Assembly (NCBI RefSeq): GCF_001202025.1
Contig: NZ_LGHS01000061.1
Coordinates: forward strand, 1 to 61,939
Origin: Pseudorhodobacter aquimaris
GTDB taxonomy: Bacteria; Pseudomonadota; Alphaproteobacteria; Rhodobacterales; Rhodobacteraceae
Direction of reading: 5' to 3'
DNA length: 61,939 nucleotides
Of this stretch, positions 53,987 to 61,939 are shown one piece after another (position 1 is the stretch's first letter; the number at the start of each line of letters is the position of its first letter). The notes below the pieces were generated by a model. It made no database searches and was not told the DNA's origin. It saw only the letters and a program-made list of their open reading frames with translations. A program made the position numbers and the translations under genes.

Positions 53987-55117
53987 TCAAAGTTTCAGGC
54001 GGTCAGGGAAATAGTGGTTATAGGCCAGCCCGTAATCGGGCGCGTTCATCAGCTCATAGAACACGACGTCCTTGACCCATGCGCGCTGGCTGTCGAGGCA
54101 TTTCTTCATGTAGGGATCGGCTTCCAGCTCCGGGATCAACTCATCCCAAGCGGCGATCTGGGCGGCCAGAATCTCATCCGAGGTGCGGACGATATTCACC
54201 CCTGCCTCTTCCTCCAGCCATTTCAGGTCGGCGGAATAGCGGCGCGCGGCCTTGGCGACGTTGGCCGTGGAAACCGCCTCAACCCCGTGGATCAGGATCG
54301 CCTTGAGGTCCGGTTCCAGATCCTCCATCAACAGACCGTTGAACAGGAACTCGAAACTTTCCGAGGCTTGGTGATAGGAGGCCAACAGATAGTTCTTGGC
54401 CACATCCTGCGCACCGAAATCACGGTCCGAGGAGGGGTTGTTGAACTCAAACGCGTCGATCACGCCGCGCTCCATCGCGGGCACAATCTCACCGCCCGGA
54501 AGCTGGGCCACCGACATGCCAAGCTTGGCCAGAAGATCGGCTGCCAAGCCAACGGTGCGGTATTTGAAGCCCTGAAGCTCTGCCACGCTGGAGACGGGAT
54601 TTTTGAACCAGCCAAAGGGCTGTGCGGGCATCGGAAAGGCCATATAGCCGTCGATATCAAGGCCCATGATGTCCTGTGTCAGCTCATCATAAAGCGCCTT
54701 GCCGCCGCCCTCATAGAACCAGTTCAGCATCGTCGTGGCCGACCCGCCAAACACAGGGCCGGTGCCAAAGAGCGATGCCGCCTTATGCTTGCCGTACCAA
54801 TAGACCGGTACGTCATGGCCGATATCCAACAGCCCGTCATTCACCGCGTCAAGCACCTGAAACGCGCCGACAACGGCCCCCGCAGGCAACAGGTCAATCT
54901 TGAGCCGCCCGCCCGACATCGCCTCGACACGGGTCACATAATCCTGCGCCATCTCTTGCCAGACGTTGGACGACGGCCAGGCCGATTGCATCTTGAGCAC
55001 CTTTGGCGCCTGCGCCAAAACCGCAGGGGCAGCCAATGCGCCAAGGCCCGCAGCCCCGCCCCCCAATGCCGATTTTTTCAGAAATGACCGTCGGCCCATA
55101 TTCTGCGTATCTGTCAC
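53987..55117 (-). CDS. dctP: TRAP transporter substrate-binding protein (DctP-like)
   Basis: The 376-residue periplasmic binding protein has an RRSFLKKSALGGGAAG twin-arginine signal, so export is by Tat. The DctP fold shows LDAVNDGLLDIGHDVPVYWYGKHKAAS and FKYRTVGLAADLLAKLG, with VIDAFEFNNPSSD near residue 245, the ligand Arg (KYRTVG) being typical. The start is GTG at 55117 with GGGAGGATTAAC; an ATG 18 bases later is the alternative. The ligand is not clear from sequence; closeness to an amidase suggests an amide-containing organic acid. First gene of the operon. Confidence 0.93.
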   Translation of the reverse strand: MTDTQNMGRRSFLKKSALGGGAAGLGALAAPAVLAQAPKVLKMQSAWPSSNVWQEMAQDYVTRVEAMSGGRLKIDLLPAGAVVGAFQVLDAVNDGLLDIGHDVPVYWYGKHKAASLFGTGPVFGGSATTMLNWFYEGGGKALYDELTQDIMGLDIDGYMAFPMPAQPFGWFKNPVSSVAELQGFKYRTVGLAADLLAKLGMSVAQLPGGEIVPAMERGVIDAFEFNNPSSDRDFGAQDVAKNYLLASYHQASESFEFLFNGLLMEDLEPDLKAILIHGVEAVSTANVAKAARRYSADLKWLEEEAGVNIVRTSDEILAAQIAAWDELIPELEADPYMKKCLDSQRAWVKDVVFYELMNAPDYGLAYNHYFPDRLKL

Positions 55118-55144
55118 GTTAATCCTCCCAGATTATCCATGTCT

Positions 55145-55162
55145 GGTGCCGTAAAAGGCACC
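55145..55162 (-). promoter_or_regulatory. Perfect inverted repeat upstream of dctP
   Basis: GGTGCC TTTTAC GGCACC, 28 bases before the dctP start, has six perfectly paired bases. It lies between the DeoR-type gene and dctP and could be an operator or an mRNA hairpin. No T run follows, so it is not a terminator. Confidence 0.4.
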
Positions 55163-55374
55163 GACCGTTTTAACATCATAAGCCACCGATCTGGCAGCCG
55201 TCCAATGATTGCTCCGTCCCGTTTATGGGAACAGATCTCTTCCTCCCACCATATGTCTAGGATGGAAATTTGACCGAGTAAACAAAAATGCTGCCCGATA
55301 CCAAGCACGCGCGTTAAGCAAAGATCATCAAAAGCAGCCCTGACCAGCGCGGCTATTTTCGGATGAGACAAGCC

Positions 55375-56160
55375 CTACGGCAAGACGATACGCGTGTTGC
55401 CCCGACCAAGGGCGCATGCCAATTCACCATCGGGGCGCCTGTCGGTGACAAGACAGCCGATCTCGGAACTGTCAGCGATTTTTACCAGATGACGCTGCCC
55501 GAACTTGCTGCCGTCAATCAAAAAATGACGCGTCACGCTTTGCTCCATCATCCTGCATTTCACCGCCGCAAAGCTGTCAATGGATTCGCTTACCCCCGCC
55601 TCGCTAAGGGCCGACGCCCCCAGAAAACAGGCATCAACATAATAGCGCCGCAGAAATTCACAGGTCTCTGCACCGACCAAGGCGGCCTCATCATTCAGAT
55701 AGGTTCCCGGCGTCATGATCACCCGCGCTTTTTCCGAGGACCCAAGGATCATCGCAACCTGTAGGCTGTTGGTTATAACCGTGACCTGCCTGTGCAAAAC
55801 AACAAGTGCACGGGCGAATTCCATCACGGTCGAACCGGCATCCACCATCAAATTCTGGCCGTCCTGCACAAGATGGGCCGCTTTATGGGCCAGCCGCCGC
55901 CGTTCTTCCAGCCGTTCGCGCTGACGCTCATCCAGCACCCGATGCGTGCCCGAGGCACAGGGCGATGCCCCGCCATGGGATTTCTGTAGCAGCCCCTGCG
56001 CGCTTAGATCCGCAATGTCACGCCGCACGGTTTCCGTTGTCACGCCGAACTGTGCCGCCAGATCGACAACACGCACATGCGGTGCCAATCTCAACTCTAG
56101 CAGGATTTGGCTATGCCGGTCGGTTTTCTTTAAGCTGAGGTGATCCGGGCCGCCACTCAT
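55375..56160 (-). CDS. DeoR/GlpR-type transcriptional regulator
   Basis: This 261-residue repressor-type protein has an N-terminal winged helix (HSQILLELRLAPHVRVVDLAAQFGVTTETVRRDIADL, with the helix-turn-helix at about residues 32-52) and a C-terminal sugar-phosphate-sensing DeoRC domain (VMDAG-like LMVDAGSTVMEFARAL, TVITNSLQVAMIL, DACFLGASALSEAGVSE). The start at 56160 follows GGAGACGACT. It is divergent from phnD and lies 257 bases upstream of dctP on the same strand, so it could control either or both. Confidence 0.9.
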   Translation of the reverse strand: MSGGPDHLSLKKTDRHSQILLELRLAPHVRVVDLAAQFGVTTETVRRDIADLSAQGLLQKSHGGASPCASGTHRVLDERQRERLEERRRLAHKAAHLVQDGQNLMVDAGSTVMEFARALVVLHRQVTVITNSLQVAMILGSSEKARVIMTPGTYLNDEAALVGAETCEFLRRYYVDACFLGASALSEAGVSESIDSFAAVKCRMMEQSVTRHFLIDGSKFGQRHLVKIADSSEIGCLVTDRRPDGELACALGRGNTRIVLP

Positions 56161-56295
56161 AGTCGTCTCCAGATGAAAAATATGGACATTGCCAAAACTA
56201 TTACCGAATAATATTGCAAACCAAAACATAAAGTGTTGCTATTCACAACAATCGCACCGCCCATTCGATGCGGGAACAACCAGGGAGGAGACAAT

Positions 56296-57279
56296 ATGTC
56301 CAAGGACAGAATTTTTACGGCAGGGCTTTTTGCAGCCATCGCCATGACCGGAACCGCCGCACTCGCACAAGAGGATTGCGTCGAGCGCGGTGCGCTGGAT
56401 GCCATGTATTGTGACGCGAACGGTGATCTTGTTGCCGATGCGCCGACCGATCCCAGCAAGCTCAAAGATCCGTCAACGCTGGTTTTTGCCTATACCCCGG
56501 TTGAGGATCCCGCGATTTACGCCGACATCTGGACCCCCTTTATCGACCATATGAAAGAGGTCACCGGCAAGGATGTGCAGTTCTTTGCCGTGCAGTCCAA
56601 TTCGGCCGAGGTTGAGGCGATGCGCTCCGGCCGTCTGCATATTGCGGGGTTCTCGACCGGGCCTACGCCTTTTGCGGTGAACCTTGCCGGTGTGGAACCC
56701 TTTGCGATCATGGGCGCGGATGACGGTCAGTTCGGCTATAAGTTGCAAGTATTTACTCAAGCCGATAGCGACATCAAGGAAATGGCGGACCTGAAGGGCA
56801 AGCGCGTCGCCCATACATCGCCAACCTCGAACTCGGGCAATCAGGCGCCGCGCGCATTGTTCCCCGATCTGGGCGTTATCCCCGATCAGGATTATGAGGT
56901 GACCTATTCCGGCAGCCATGACCAGTCGATGCTGGGCGTGGTCGCAGGCGATTATGACGCGGCCCCCGTTGCCTCTGAGGTCGTCGACCGCATGGCAGAG
57001 CGCGGCCTTTATGATACCGCGGACGTGCGCCTGGTTTGGGAAAGTGATCCTTTTCCGACGACCTCTTACGGACTGGCCCACGACCTGACACCCGAGCTCA
57101 AAGAAAAGATCAAAGAAGCCTTTTTTACCTTTGATTTTGCAGGGACCGCCTTGGGCGAAGAATTCACCGGCGTCAGCAAATTCATCCCGATCACCTACAA
57201 GGATCAATGGGCCGTTATCCGCCAGATCCAATCGGCAAACGGTGTGGAATACACACCACAAGGTCTTGCTGCGGAATAA
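56296..57279 (+). CDS. phnD: PhnD-type ABC transporter substrate-binding protein
   Basis: The 327-residue periplasmic protein has signal peptide MSKDRIFTAGLFAAIAMTGT ending near ALAQ. It has the phosphate/phosphonate-binding fold, with VFAYTPVEDPAIYADIWTPF at residue 64 and VAHTSPTSNSGNQAPRALFP near residue 175, where the Ser/Thr-rich loop is the expected ligand-contact site. The start at 56296 follows GGGAGGAGACAAT. Phosphonates are the usual ligands, but related proteins bind other phosphorus compounds. First gene of phnD-phnC-phnE-phnE-HAD. Confidence 0.92.
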   Translation: MSKDRIFTAGLFAAIAMTGTAALAQEDCVERGALDAMYCDANGDLVADAPTDPSKLKDPSTLVFAYTPVEDPAIYADIWTPFIDHMKEVTGKDVQFFAVQSNSAEVEAMRSGRLHIAGFSTGPTPFAVNLAGVEPFAIMGADDGQFGYKLQVFTQADSDIKEMADLKGKRVAHTSPTSNSGNQAPRALFPDLGVIPDQDYEVTYSGSHDQSMLGVVAGDYDAAPVASEVVDRMAERGLYDTADVRLVWESDPFPTTSYGLAHDLTPELKEKIKEAFFTFDFAGTALGEEFTGVSKFIPITYKDQWAVIRQIQSANGVEYTPQGLAAE

Positions 57280-57333
57280 TTTTTCTTGTCGGGGCCGGCC
57301 CTTGGGATCGGCCTCGCTAATAAGGCGTCAAAC

Positions 57334-58104
57334 ATGCTGAAAATTACTGACCTCGTCAAACGCTACGGCGACGGCGACCCGGTGCTTAAAAACCTCGACC
57401 TGACGATTGAAGGGGAAAGCGTTGTCTCCATCATCGGGTCTTCGGGTGCGGGCAAAAGCACCTTGCTGCGCTGTATCAACCGGCTGGTAGAGCCGACCTC
57501 CGGTTCGATCAACCTGAACGGGGTTGAATTGACCAACCTGCGCGGACGCAACCTGCGCGCGGCACGGCGCAAGATCGGCATGGTGTTCCAGGGCTTCAAC
57601 CTTGTGGATCGCCTTACGGTGATGGAAAACGTGCAATCGGGGCGGCTTGGCTATATCTCGACATGGGCCGCGATGACACGGCGCTATCCCAAAGAGGATA
57701 TACGCCGCGCATTTCAATTGATGGAACGCGTGGGCATCGCGCAATACGCCAACACCCGCGCCGACCAGCTTTCGGGTGGCGAGCGTCAACGTGTCGGTGT
57801 CGTACGCGCCCTGATGCAAGAGCCCGATATCTTGTTGGCGGATGAGCCGACAGCCTCGCTTGACCCGAAGACCTCGGAACAGATCATGGGCTTATTGCGC
57901 GATCTGGCGGGGGAACTGAAGTTGCCTGTCCTGATCAACATTCACAATGTGACCGAGGCCAAGGAATACACCGACCGTATTGTCGGCATGCGCTATGGCC
58001 GGATCATTTTTGACGATAAGCCCGACATGCTCGATCAGGCCGCCATGGACGAGATCTATGCCGGCAGCCCCCATGCCGACCGCGGCAAGGCAGGCGCGAC
58101 ATGA
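57334..58104 (+). CDS. phnC: Phosphonate-type ABC transporter ATP-binding protein
   Basis: The 256-residue ATPase energises the transporter. Walker A is GSSGAGKST (residues 35-43), the signature is LSGGERQRVGV, Walker B is DILLADEPTASLD and the H-loop is in INIHNVTEA. ATG at 57334 fits the family; a longer frame to 57286 exists. Its stop overlaps phnE by 4 bases. Confidence 0.94.
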   Translation: MLKITDLVKRYGDGDPVLKNLDLTIEGESVVSIIGSSGAGKSTLLRCINRLVEPTSGSINLNGVELTNLRGRNLRAARRKIGMVFQGFNLVDRLTVMENVQSGRLGYISTWAAMTRRYPKEDIRRAFQLMERVGIAQYANTRADQLSGGERQRVGVVRALMQEPDILLADEPTASLDPKTSEQIMGLLRDLAGELKLPVLINIHNVTEAKEYTDRIVGMRYGRIIFDDKPDMLDQAAMDEIYAGSPHADRGKAGAT

Positions 58105-58895
58105 GCATCGAGCGCGACACCTGGACCAAGCCGCCCTTTATCGCCAACCCTGCCCTGCGATGGGCCGTCTATCTGGGCGTGATCGCCTATTTCGGCTGGG
58201 TTGGCATGAATATGCCCATCGATTGGGAACGCGTTTCCGAAGGCATCGGGCGGGCGGGGAAAATCTTTAGCGGGGCGTTCCCGCCCAGCTTTGAACGCAG
58301 CCAACTGCTAATCGACGGCTTCCTCGAAAGCCTCAAGATCGCGGTGCTGGCCACGGCGGGCGGGGTGCTTTTGTCGATCCCGATCGCCTTTATGGCCGCG
58401 AGCAATATGGCCCCGCGCCCGATTTTTTATCTGGGACGCGCCATCATCATCATCGCCCGCAGTTTCCACCCCGTTATCGTCGCGATCCTCTTTGTAAAGG
58501 CCGTCGGCTTTGGCCCCTTTGCGGGGGTGCTGACGCTGGTCGTCTATTCCATCGGCTTTGTCGCCAAGATGTTGGCCGAACGGATCGAGGAAATCGACTT
58601 CGGTCAGGTAGAGGCCATGCGCGCCGCGGGTGCGCCCTATCTGTCCACGTTGATCTATGCGATTTTCCCGCAGATCATACCGCGCCAGATCGGGTTGAGC
58701 ATCTATCAGCTCGATTCGAACCTGCGTGCCTCGGCTGTGGTCGGGCTGGTGGGTGCCGGCGGGATCGGGGCGACGCTTGCCAATGCGTTCGGGCGTTATG
58801 ATTACGATTTCGCATTGGCCATCACAATTGTCATCGTTGGCGTGATCCTTCTCTCTGAGGCGATCAGCGGCATCATCCGGAAGCGTATCCAATGA
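58101..58895 (+). CDS. phnE: Phosphonate-type ABC transporter permease, first subunit
   Basis: The 264-residue permease has about six TM helices. The EAA loop is IEEIDFGQVEAMRAAGAPYL at residues about 165-185, followed by PQIIPRQIGLSIYQLDSNLRASAVVGLVGAGGIG. It overlaps phnC and the second permease by 4 bases (ATGA) on each side. Confidence 0.93.
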   Translation: MSIERDTWTKPPFIANPALRWAVYLGVIAYFGWVGMNMPIDWERVSEGIGRAGKIFSGAFPPSFERSQLLIDGFLESLKIAVLATAGGVLLSIPIAFMAASNMAPRPIFYLGRAIIIIARSFHPVIVAILFVKAVGFGPFAGVLTLVVYSIGFVAKMLAERIEEIDFGQVEAMRAAGAPYLSTLIYAIFPQIIPRQIGLSIYQLDSNLRASAVVGLVGAGGIGATLANAFGRYDYDFALAITIVIVGVILLSEAISGIIRKRIQ

Positions 58896-59701
58896 CCAGT
58901 CTTTCAGAACAATTCGGCCGCGACGAATGGGCCCGCTTTACGCTTAAACAACGTATGATGCGTTATGCCATCTTGCTTGGCTGCGGGCTGGTGATCGCTT
59001 GGGCGCTGACCTCGATCGAGGTGATCTGGCCTTGGGTCTGGGGCGCGCCTGAACAGATCGGCGATCTCTTTGGCCGCATGTATCCGCCGGACCCGAGCAA
59101 CCTTGCCAGCATCCTCGCCGTGCTTTGGGATACGGTGAATATCGCCACCTTTGCGACGGCTTTTGCGGTGCTGCTTTCGCTGCCGGTGGCCTATATCTCG
59201 GCACAAAACACCACGCCTAACCGCGCGACCTTGTGGCTGGGCCGCTTGATTTTGGTGACCTCGCGTTCGGTCAATACAATCATCTGGGCGCTGTTGTTTG
59301 TGGCCATCTTCGGGCCGGGCGTCGTGGCGGGCATCATCGCCATCATGTTCCGGTCCATCGGCTTTATCGGCAAGCTCTTGGGCGAGGCCATCGAGGAAAT
59401 CGACAAACGCCCGGTTGAGGCGCTGGAGGCCACGGGCGCATCGCGTTTCAAGGTGATCCTCTATGCCATCGTGCCGCAAGTTATGCCAACCTTCTGGGCG
59501 GTCGCAATCCTGCGTTGGGATATCAACCTGCGCGAATCCACCGTGTTGGGCCTTGTCGGGGCCGGCGGTATCGGGATTGTCCTGCAAGGGGCCATCGATA
59601 CCTTCAACTGGCCCGAAGTCGCAACGATCCTGCTCGCCATCATCGCGCTGGTCATCATCGGCGAGGTCATCTCGGCCTTTCTGCGGCGGCGGATCCTGTG
59701 A
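58892..59701 (+). CDS. phnE: Phosphonate-type ABC transporter permease, second subunit
   Basis: The 269-residue permease is paralogous to the preceding one, so the transporter is likely a heterodimer of two PhnE proteins. The EAA loop is IEEIDKRPVEALEATGASRF and LGLVGAGGIGIVLQGAID follows near residue 225. Its stop overlaps the GTG start of the HAD gene by 4 bases, so the whole operon is translationally coupled. Confidence 0.93.
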   Translation: MTSLSEQFGRDEWARFTLKQRMMRYAILLGCGLVIAWALTSIEVIWPWVWGAPEQIGDLFGRMYPPDPSNLASILAVLWDTVNIATFATAFAVLLSLPVAYISAQNTTPNRATLWLGRLILVTSRSVNTIIWALLFVAIFGPGVVAGIIAIMFRSIGFIGKLLGEAIEEIDKRPVEALEATGASRFKVILYAIVPQVMPTFWAVAILRWDINLRESTVLGLVGAGGIGIVLQGAIDTFNWPEVATILLAIIALVIIGEVISAFLRRRIL

Positions 59702-60609
59702 GCGACCATCACGCCATCGATCCGGCCACAGCCTTTGCGACCTACCTGAATCTGCGCCACCGTCTGCCAAAAGTTTCCGGCAGCGGTGGTGCCGTACGGG
59801 CCGCTTTCGCAGATATTACCGCCCCCTTTAATCTGGTCCTCTTTGACGCCTACGGGGTGTTGAATGTCGGGGAAACCGCGATTCCCGGTGCGGCGGCGGC
59901 GGTCTCTGCGTTGCGCGCTGCGGGGAAATCTGTGGCTGTTGTCTCAAACTCGGCCGCCTATCCCAAATCCCATATGATGGCGCGCTACCGCAAGCTTGGG
60001 TTTGATTTCACCGAAGCCGAAGTCGTCACCAGCCGTGACGCCCTCTTGCAGCGCATCGCCGCAGAGCCACGGCGCCGCTGGGGCGTGATGCTGAACCCTG
60101 ACGTCGATCCGGGAGAGATCGCTACCCTCGACCATGTGGTGTTGACCGATGATCCGGCGACCTATGATGCGGTTGACGGCTTTCTTTTGATCGGCGCTGA
60201 CGGCTGGACCGAGCAGCGCCAGACCCTGTTAGAGGCCGCCCTCGCCCGCAGCCCCCGCCCCGTTTTTGTCGGCAACCCCGATCTGGTCGCCCCACGTGAA
60301 AGCGGCCTGTCGATGGAGCCGGGCTGGTTCGCGCACCGGCTTGCGGACAGGATGGGTATAGCGCCGGTTTTTTTGGGCAAGCCTTTCCCAGAAGTGTTTG
60401 ATCTGGCAATGGCCCGTCTTGCGGCCCCGCCGCCTGCAGGGCGTGTGCTGATGGTCGGGGATACGCTTCACACCGATATCCTTGGCGGGCAGCAAGCGGG
60501 ATTTGCCACCGCATTGGTTACTGCCCATGGATCGCTGACGGGGCTTGATGTAGACGCGGCCATCAAGACCTCTGGCATTGCGCCAGAGTTCATCGTCGAG
60601 CATATTTGA
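59698..60609 (+). CDS. HAD superfamily (class IIA, TIGR01459-like) protein
   Basis: The 303-residue product begins at GTG 59698 (MSDHHAIDPATAF...), overlapping the phnE stop. The first HAD motif is LFDAYGVLNVG: the nucleophile Asp is there, but the second Asp of DxD is replaced by Tyr. VAVVSNSAAYPKS is motif II, and LMVGDTLHTDILGGQQAGFATALV is motif IV with both acidic residues. Loss of the usual general acid makes phosphatase activity uncertain, though other TIGR01459 members also have a non-Asp residue there. The link to a phosphonate-type importer suggests action on an imported phosphorus compound. Confidence 0.85.
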   Translation: MSDHHAIDPATAFATYLNLRHRLPKVSGSGGAVRAAFADITAPFNLVLFDAYGVLNVGETAIPGAAAAVSALRAAGKSVAVVSNSAAYPKSHMMARYRKLGFDFTEAEVVTSRDALLQRIAAEPRRRWGVMLNPDVDPGEIATLDHVVLTDDPATYDAVDGFLLIGADGWTEQRQTLLEAALARSPRPVFVGNPDLVAPRESGLSMEPGWFAHRLADRMGIAPVFLGKPFPEVFDLAMARLAAPPPAGRVLMVGDTLHTDILGGQQAGFATALVTAHGSLTGLDVDAAIKTSGIAPEFIVEHI

Positions 60610-60839
60610 CAGGGGATAGGCTTGGCCGCTGTTTCCGTCCTCCGCGTTGCGACCTATCTCTTATCTGACGCGCCGCATCACGTTGTCATCCAAAACCAGT
60701 CGGCGCGCGGAGAACCAAGCATGACTTGTTGTGCATCCGTTCGGCTCCTCAGCAGAGCTTCCACACATCTAACGATTATCACTGATGTTATGATTACCGA
60801 GGTCAGTTGCAAGGCAACATCTCGACCCTCATAAAGGCT

Positions 60840-60915
60840 TGGCAGGAGTTGAGGGACTCGAACCCACGACCCTCGGTTTTGGAGACCGATGCTCTACCAA
60901 CTGAGCTAAACTCCT
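60840..60915 (-). tRNA. tRNA-Trp (anticodon CCA)
   Basis: On the minus strand AGGAGTT pairs with AACTCCT, followed by G and an encoded CCA. The D arm is TAGCTCAGTTGGTAGAGCA. The anticodon stem TCGGT/ACCGA encloses CTCCAAA, giving anticodon CCA. The T arm has GTGGGTTCGAACCC. tRNA-Trp is usually between tuf and secE-nusG; here tuf lies upstream but secE does not follow. Confidence 0.96.
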
Positions 60916-61073
60916 AAAGCCTGTGTGGTCGATATGCTATGTTCGAGAGAAGATCAAGTTGGTTTCTTCAGCAATGCGCATTTACATCCAAAACTGGTCG
61001 AGAGGTCAGATCGAAAAGCCTGTTTTACGTTCAAATAGCCGCTGTGATCCATGTCAGTAGGGAAGCCCCAGAC

Positions 61074-61493
61074 CTACATCTTTTGGCGACGCCGCACCAT
61101 CAATCCAAGCCGCGCTAAAGCCCGTAAAATCAGCGGTAGACCGGCAGGAATCGGCACAGGAACTGGGATGGGTGACGCACTCGTCATATCCCACCATCCC
61201 CAACTGGCGATAAGGCCTTCTGAGATAACCGACTCTGGCGGGTCAGCCCAAAAATTATTTAAATTCCCTTCGGCGTGGAGCCGCCATCCACCAAAATGAT
61301 ACCAATAGAGCGAGGGTATTTCCTCATCGCTATTCATCGATGCAGAAGCGCAATAGTATAAGCAGTGTCCCTCAAATTCATCGGACCAATCGAAACCTAC
61401 GGTCCCGATCCGCTCATCAAGACGAAAAATGTCCAAACCGCCAGATGTATAGGTTGAGGTACCATCATCACCGGGAGATACGTAAACACGCAT
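61074..61493 (-). pseudogene. Orphan VPLPA-CTERM exoprotein fragment
   Basis: The readable frame spans about 140 codons from 61493 (MRVYVSPGDDGTSTYTSG...) and ends in a typical VPLPA-CTERM sorting tail: PIPVPVPIPAGLPLILRALA, then a short hydrophobic helix and RLGLMVRRRQKM. Such tails direct proteins to envelope anchoring in Rhodobacteraceae. No signal peptide or credible ribosome binding site is visible upstream, and the frame beyond (to 61661) runs into the tuf terminator, so the 5' end of the gene seems to be missing. FDWSDEFEGHCLYYCASAS is the only cysteine-containing stretch. Confidence 0.65.
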
Positions 61494-61614
61494 CCGAGCC
61501 TGATATAAAAGGCCCCTTTGCGAAAACGGGCAGGCGGCAGGCCATAGCTTTGGCACTCTCGGTGAAAGCATCGCCTTTGCCCAACCCTTTTGCACGTATG
61601 GTGCCCGTAAACGC

Positions 61615-61643
61615 AAAACACGCGAGCCTTGGCCCGCGTGTTT
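61615..61643 (-). terminator. Rho-independent terminator of tuf
   Basis: On the minus strand AACACGCGGGCC AAG GCTCGCGTGTT is followed by TTG. The strong stem lies about 25 bases after the tuf stop codon. Confidence 0.85.
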
Positions 61644-61667
61644 CAGGTTATCTGAGGGCAAAGACCC

Positions 61668-61939
61668 TTAAGCGATGATTTTCGATACGACGCCGGCGCC
61701 GACGGTACGACCGCCTTCACGGATGGCGAAGCGTAGTTTTTCTTCCATGGCGATTGGGGCGATCAGTTCGACTTCGAACTTCAGGTTGTCGCCTGGCATA
61801 ACCATTTCAGTGCCTTCCGGCAGAACAACTGTCCCGGTTACGTCCGTGGTGCGGAAGTAAAACTGTGGACGGTAGTTTGCGAAGAACGGCGTGTGACGAC
61901 CGCCTTCATCTTTCGTCAGAATGTAGGCCTCAGCCTCAA
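61668..61939 (-). CDS. tuf: Elongation factor Tu, C-terminal part (gene runs off the right edge)
   Basis: The visible 89 codons read ...[20 protein letters not shown], then [33 protein letters not shown] and the C-terminus [17 protein letters not shown]. This is domain 3 of EF-Tu, unmistakable and full to the stop. tuf is usually present in two near-identical copies in Rhodobacteraceae, so the window edge may coincide with an assembly break at the repeat. Confidence 0.97.
   Translation of the reverse strand, partial: EAEAYILTKDEGGRHTPFFANYRPQFYFRTTDVTGTVVLPEGTEMVMPGDNLKFEVELIAPIAMEEKLRFAIREGGRTVGAGVVSKIIA

Noticed and set aside
60610-60839. Possible secE remnant after tRNA-Trp
   Set aside because: A hydrophobic minus-strand stretch exists but lacks the SecE sequence pattern and a start codon context; no homology claimed.

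Overview
The window looks like a chromosomal stretch from an alphaproteobacterium of the family Rhodobacteraceae (Roseobacter group). This is inferred from the GC-rich housekeeping genes, an RNase E with an acidic insertion in its S1 domain, a DksA without a complete zinc finger, a SAM-II riboswitch before metZ, a Hint/RTX exoprotein, a VPLPA-CTERM-type tail, and a one-TM protein gene between glyQ and glyS. The left edge lies in an IS110-family element and the right edge inside tuf, which is usually duplicated in this group. The window may therefore be a whole contig that broke at repeats.

Layout. 1-3.4 kb is an insertion-sequence graveyard: an intact IS110-type transposase gene inside an IS3 remnant, a scrap of another IS3 OrfB, and a second, frameshifted IS110-type element. 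3.8-11.2 kb carries rpmG, the RNase P RNA (rnpB), an AmpD-like amidase, an Excalibur lipoprotein, gatCA, a cytochrome P450 broken by one frameshift with a membrane-linked hydrolase, and ccdA. 11.3-18.2 kb has rne, a MobA-like nucleotidyltransferase and a 981-residue LamG/Ig/RTX/Hint secreted protein. 18.2-19.4 kb is a gene-poor gap ending at tRNA-Leu(CAA). 19.8-30 kb holds a DedA-type protein, dsbB, a cation:proton antiporter, dgt, erpA, xth, an FAD monooxygenase, dksA, and a MoxR ATPase/small TM protein/VWA protein/M48 peptidase cluster.

30-38 kb has a pxpBCA 5-oxoprolinase operon, an lpxD/ACP/ketoacyl-synthase operon for acyl modification, probably of lipid A, divergent L,D-transpeptidase and DUF882 murein enzymes, and trmB. 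38.6-48.7 kb carries aroQ, glyQ/DUF6446/glyS, a trypsin-fold protein that has lost its catalytic triad, trkH, folE2, and metZ under a SAM-II riboswitch. 48.8-55.1 kb holds mscS, yciB, and a TRAP transporter operon (dctP-dctQ-dctM) continuing into an amidase and a 52-residue membrane protein. 55.4-60.6 kb has a DeoR-type regulator divergent from a tightly overlapped phnD-phnC-phnE-phnE-HAD operon. The right end has tRNA-Trp, an orphan VPLPA-CTERM fragment and the 3' end of tuf.

The main functional themes are cell-envelope maintenance (murein amidase, L,D-transpeptidase, DUF882, LpxD/ACP/KAS), uptake and breakdown of organic N and P compounds (TRAP-amidase, 5-oxoprolinase, PhnDCE-HAD), and translation and RNA processing. 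No CRISPR array, prophage or complete genomic island was seen. The least explained items are the PhnDCE-HAD operon, the triad-less trypsin-fold protein, the glyQ-DUF6446-glyS arrangement, and the noncoding flanks of the two IS110-type elements.
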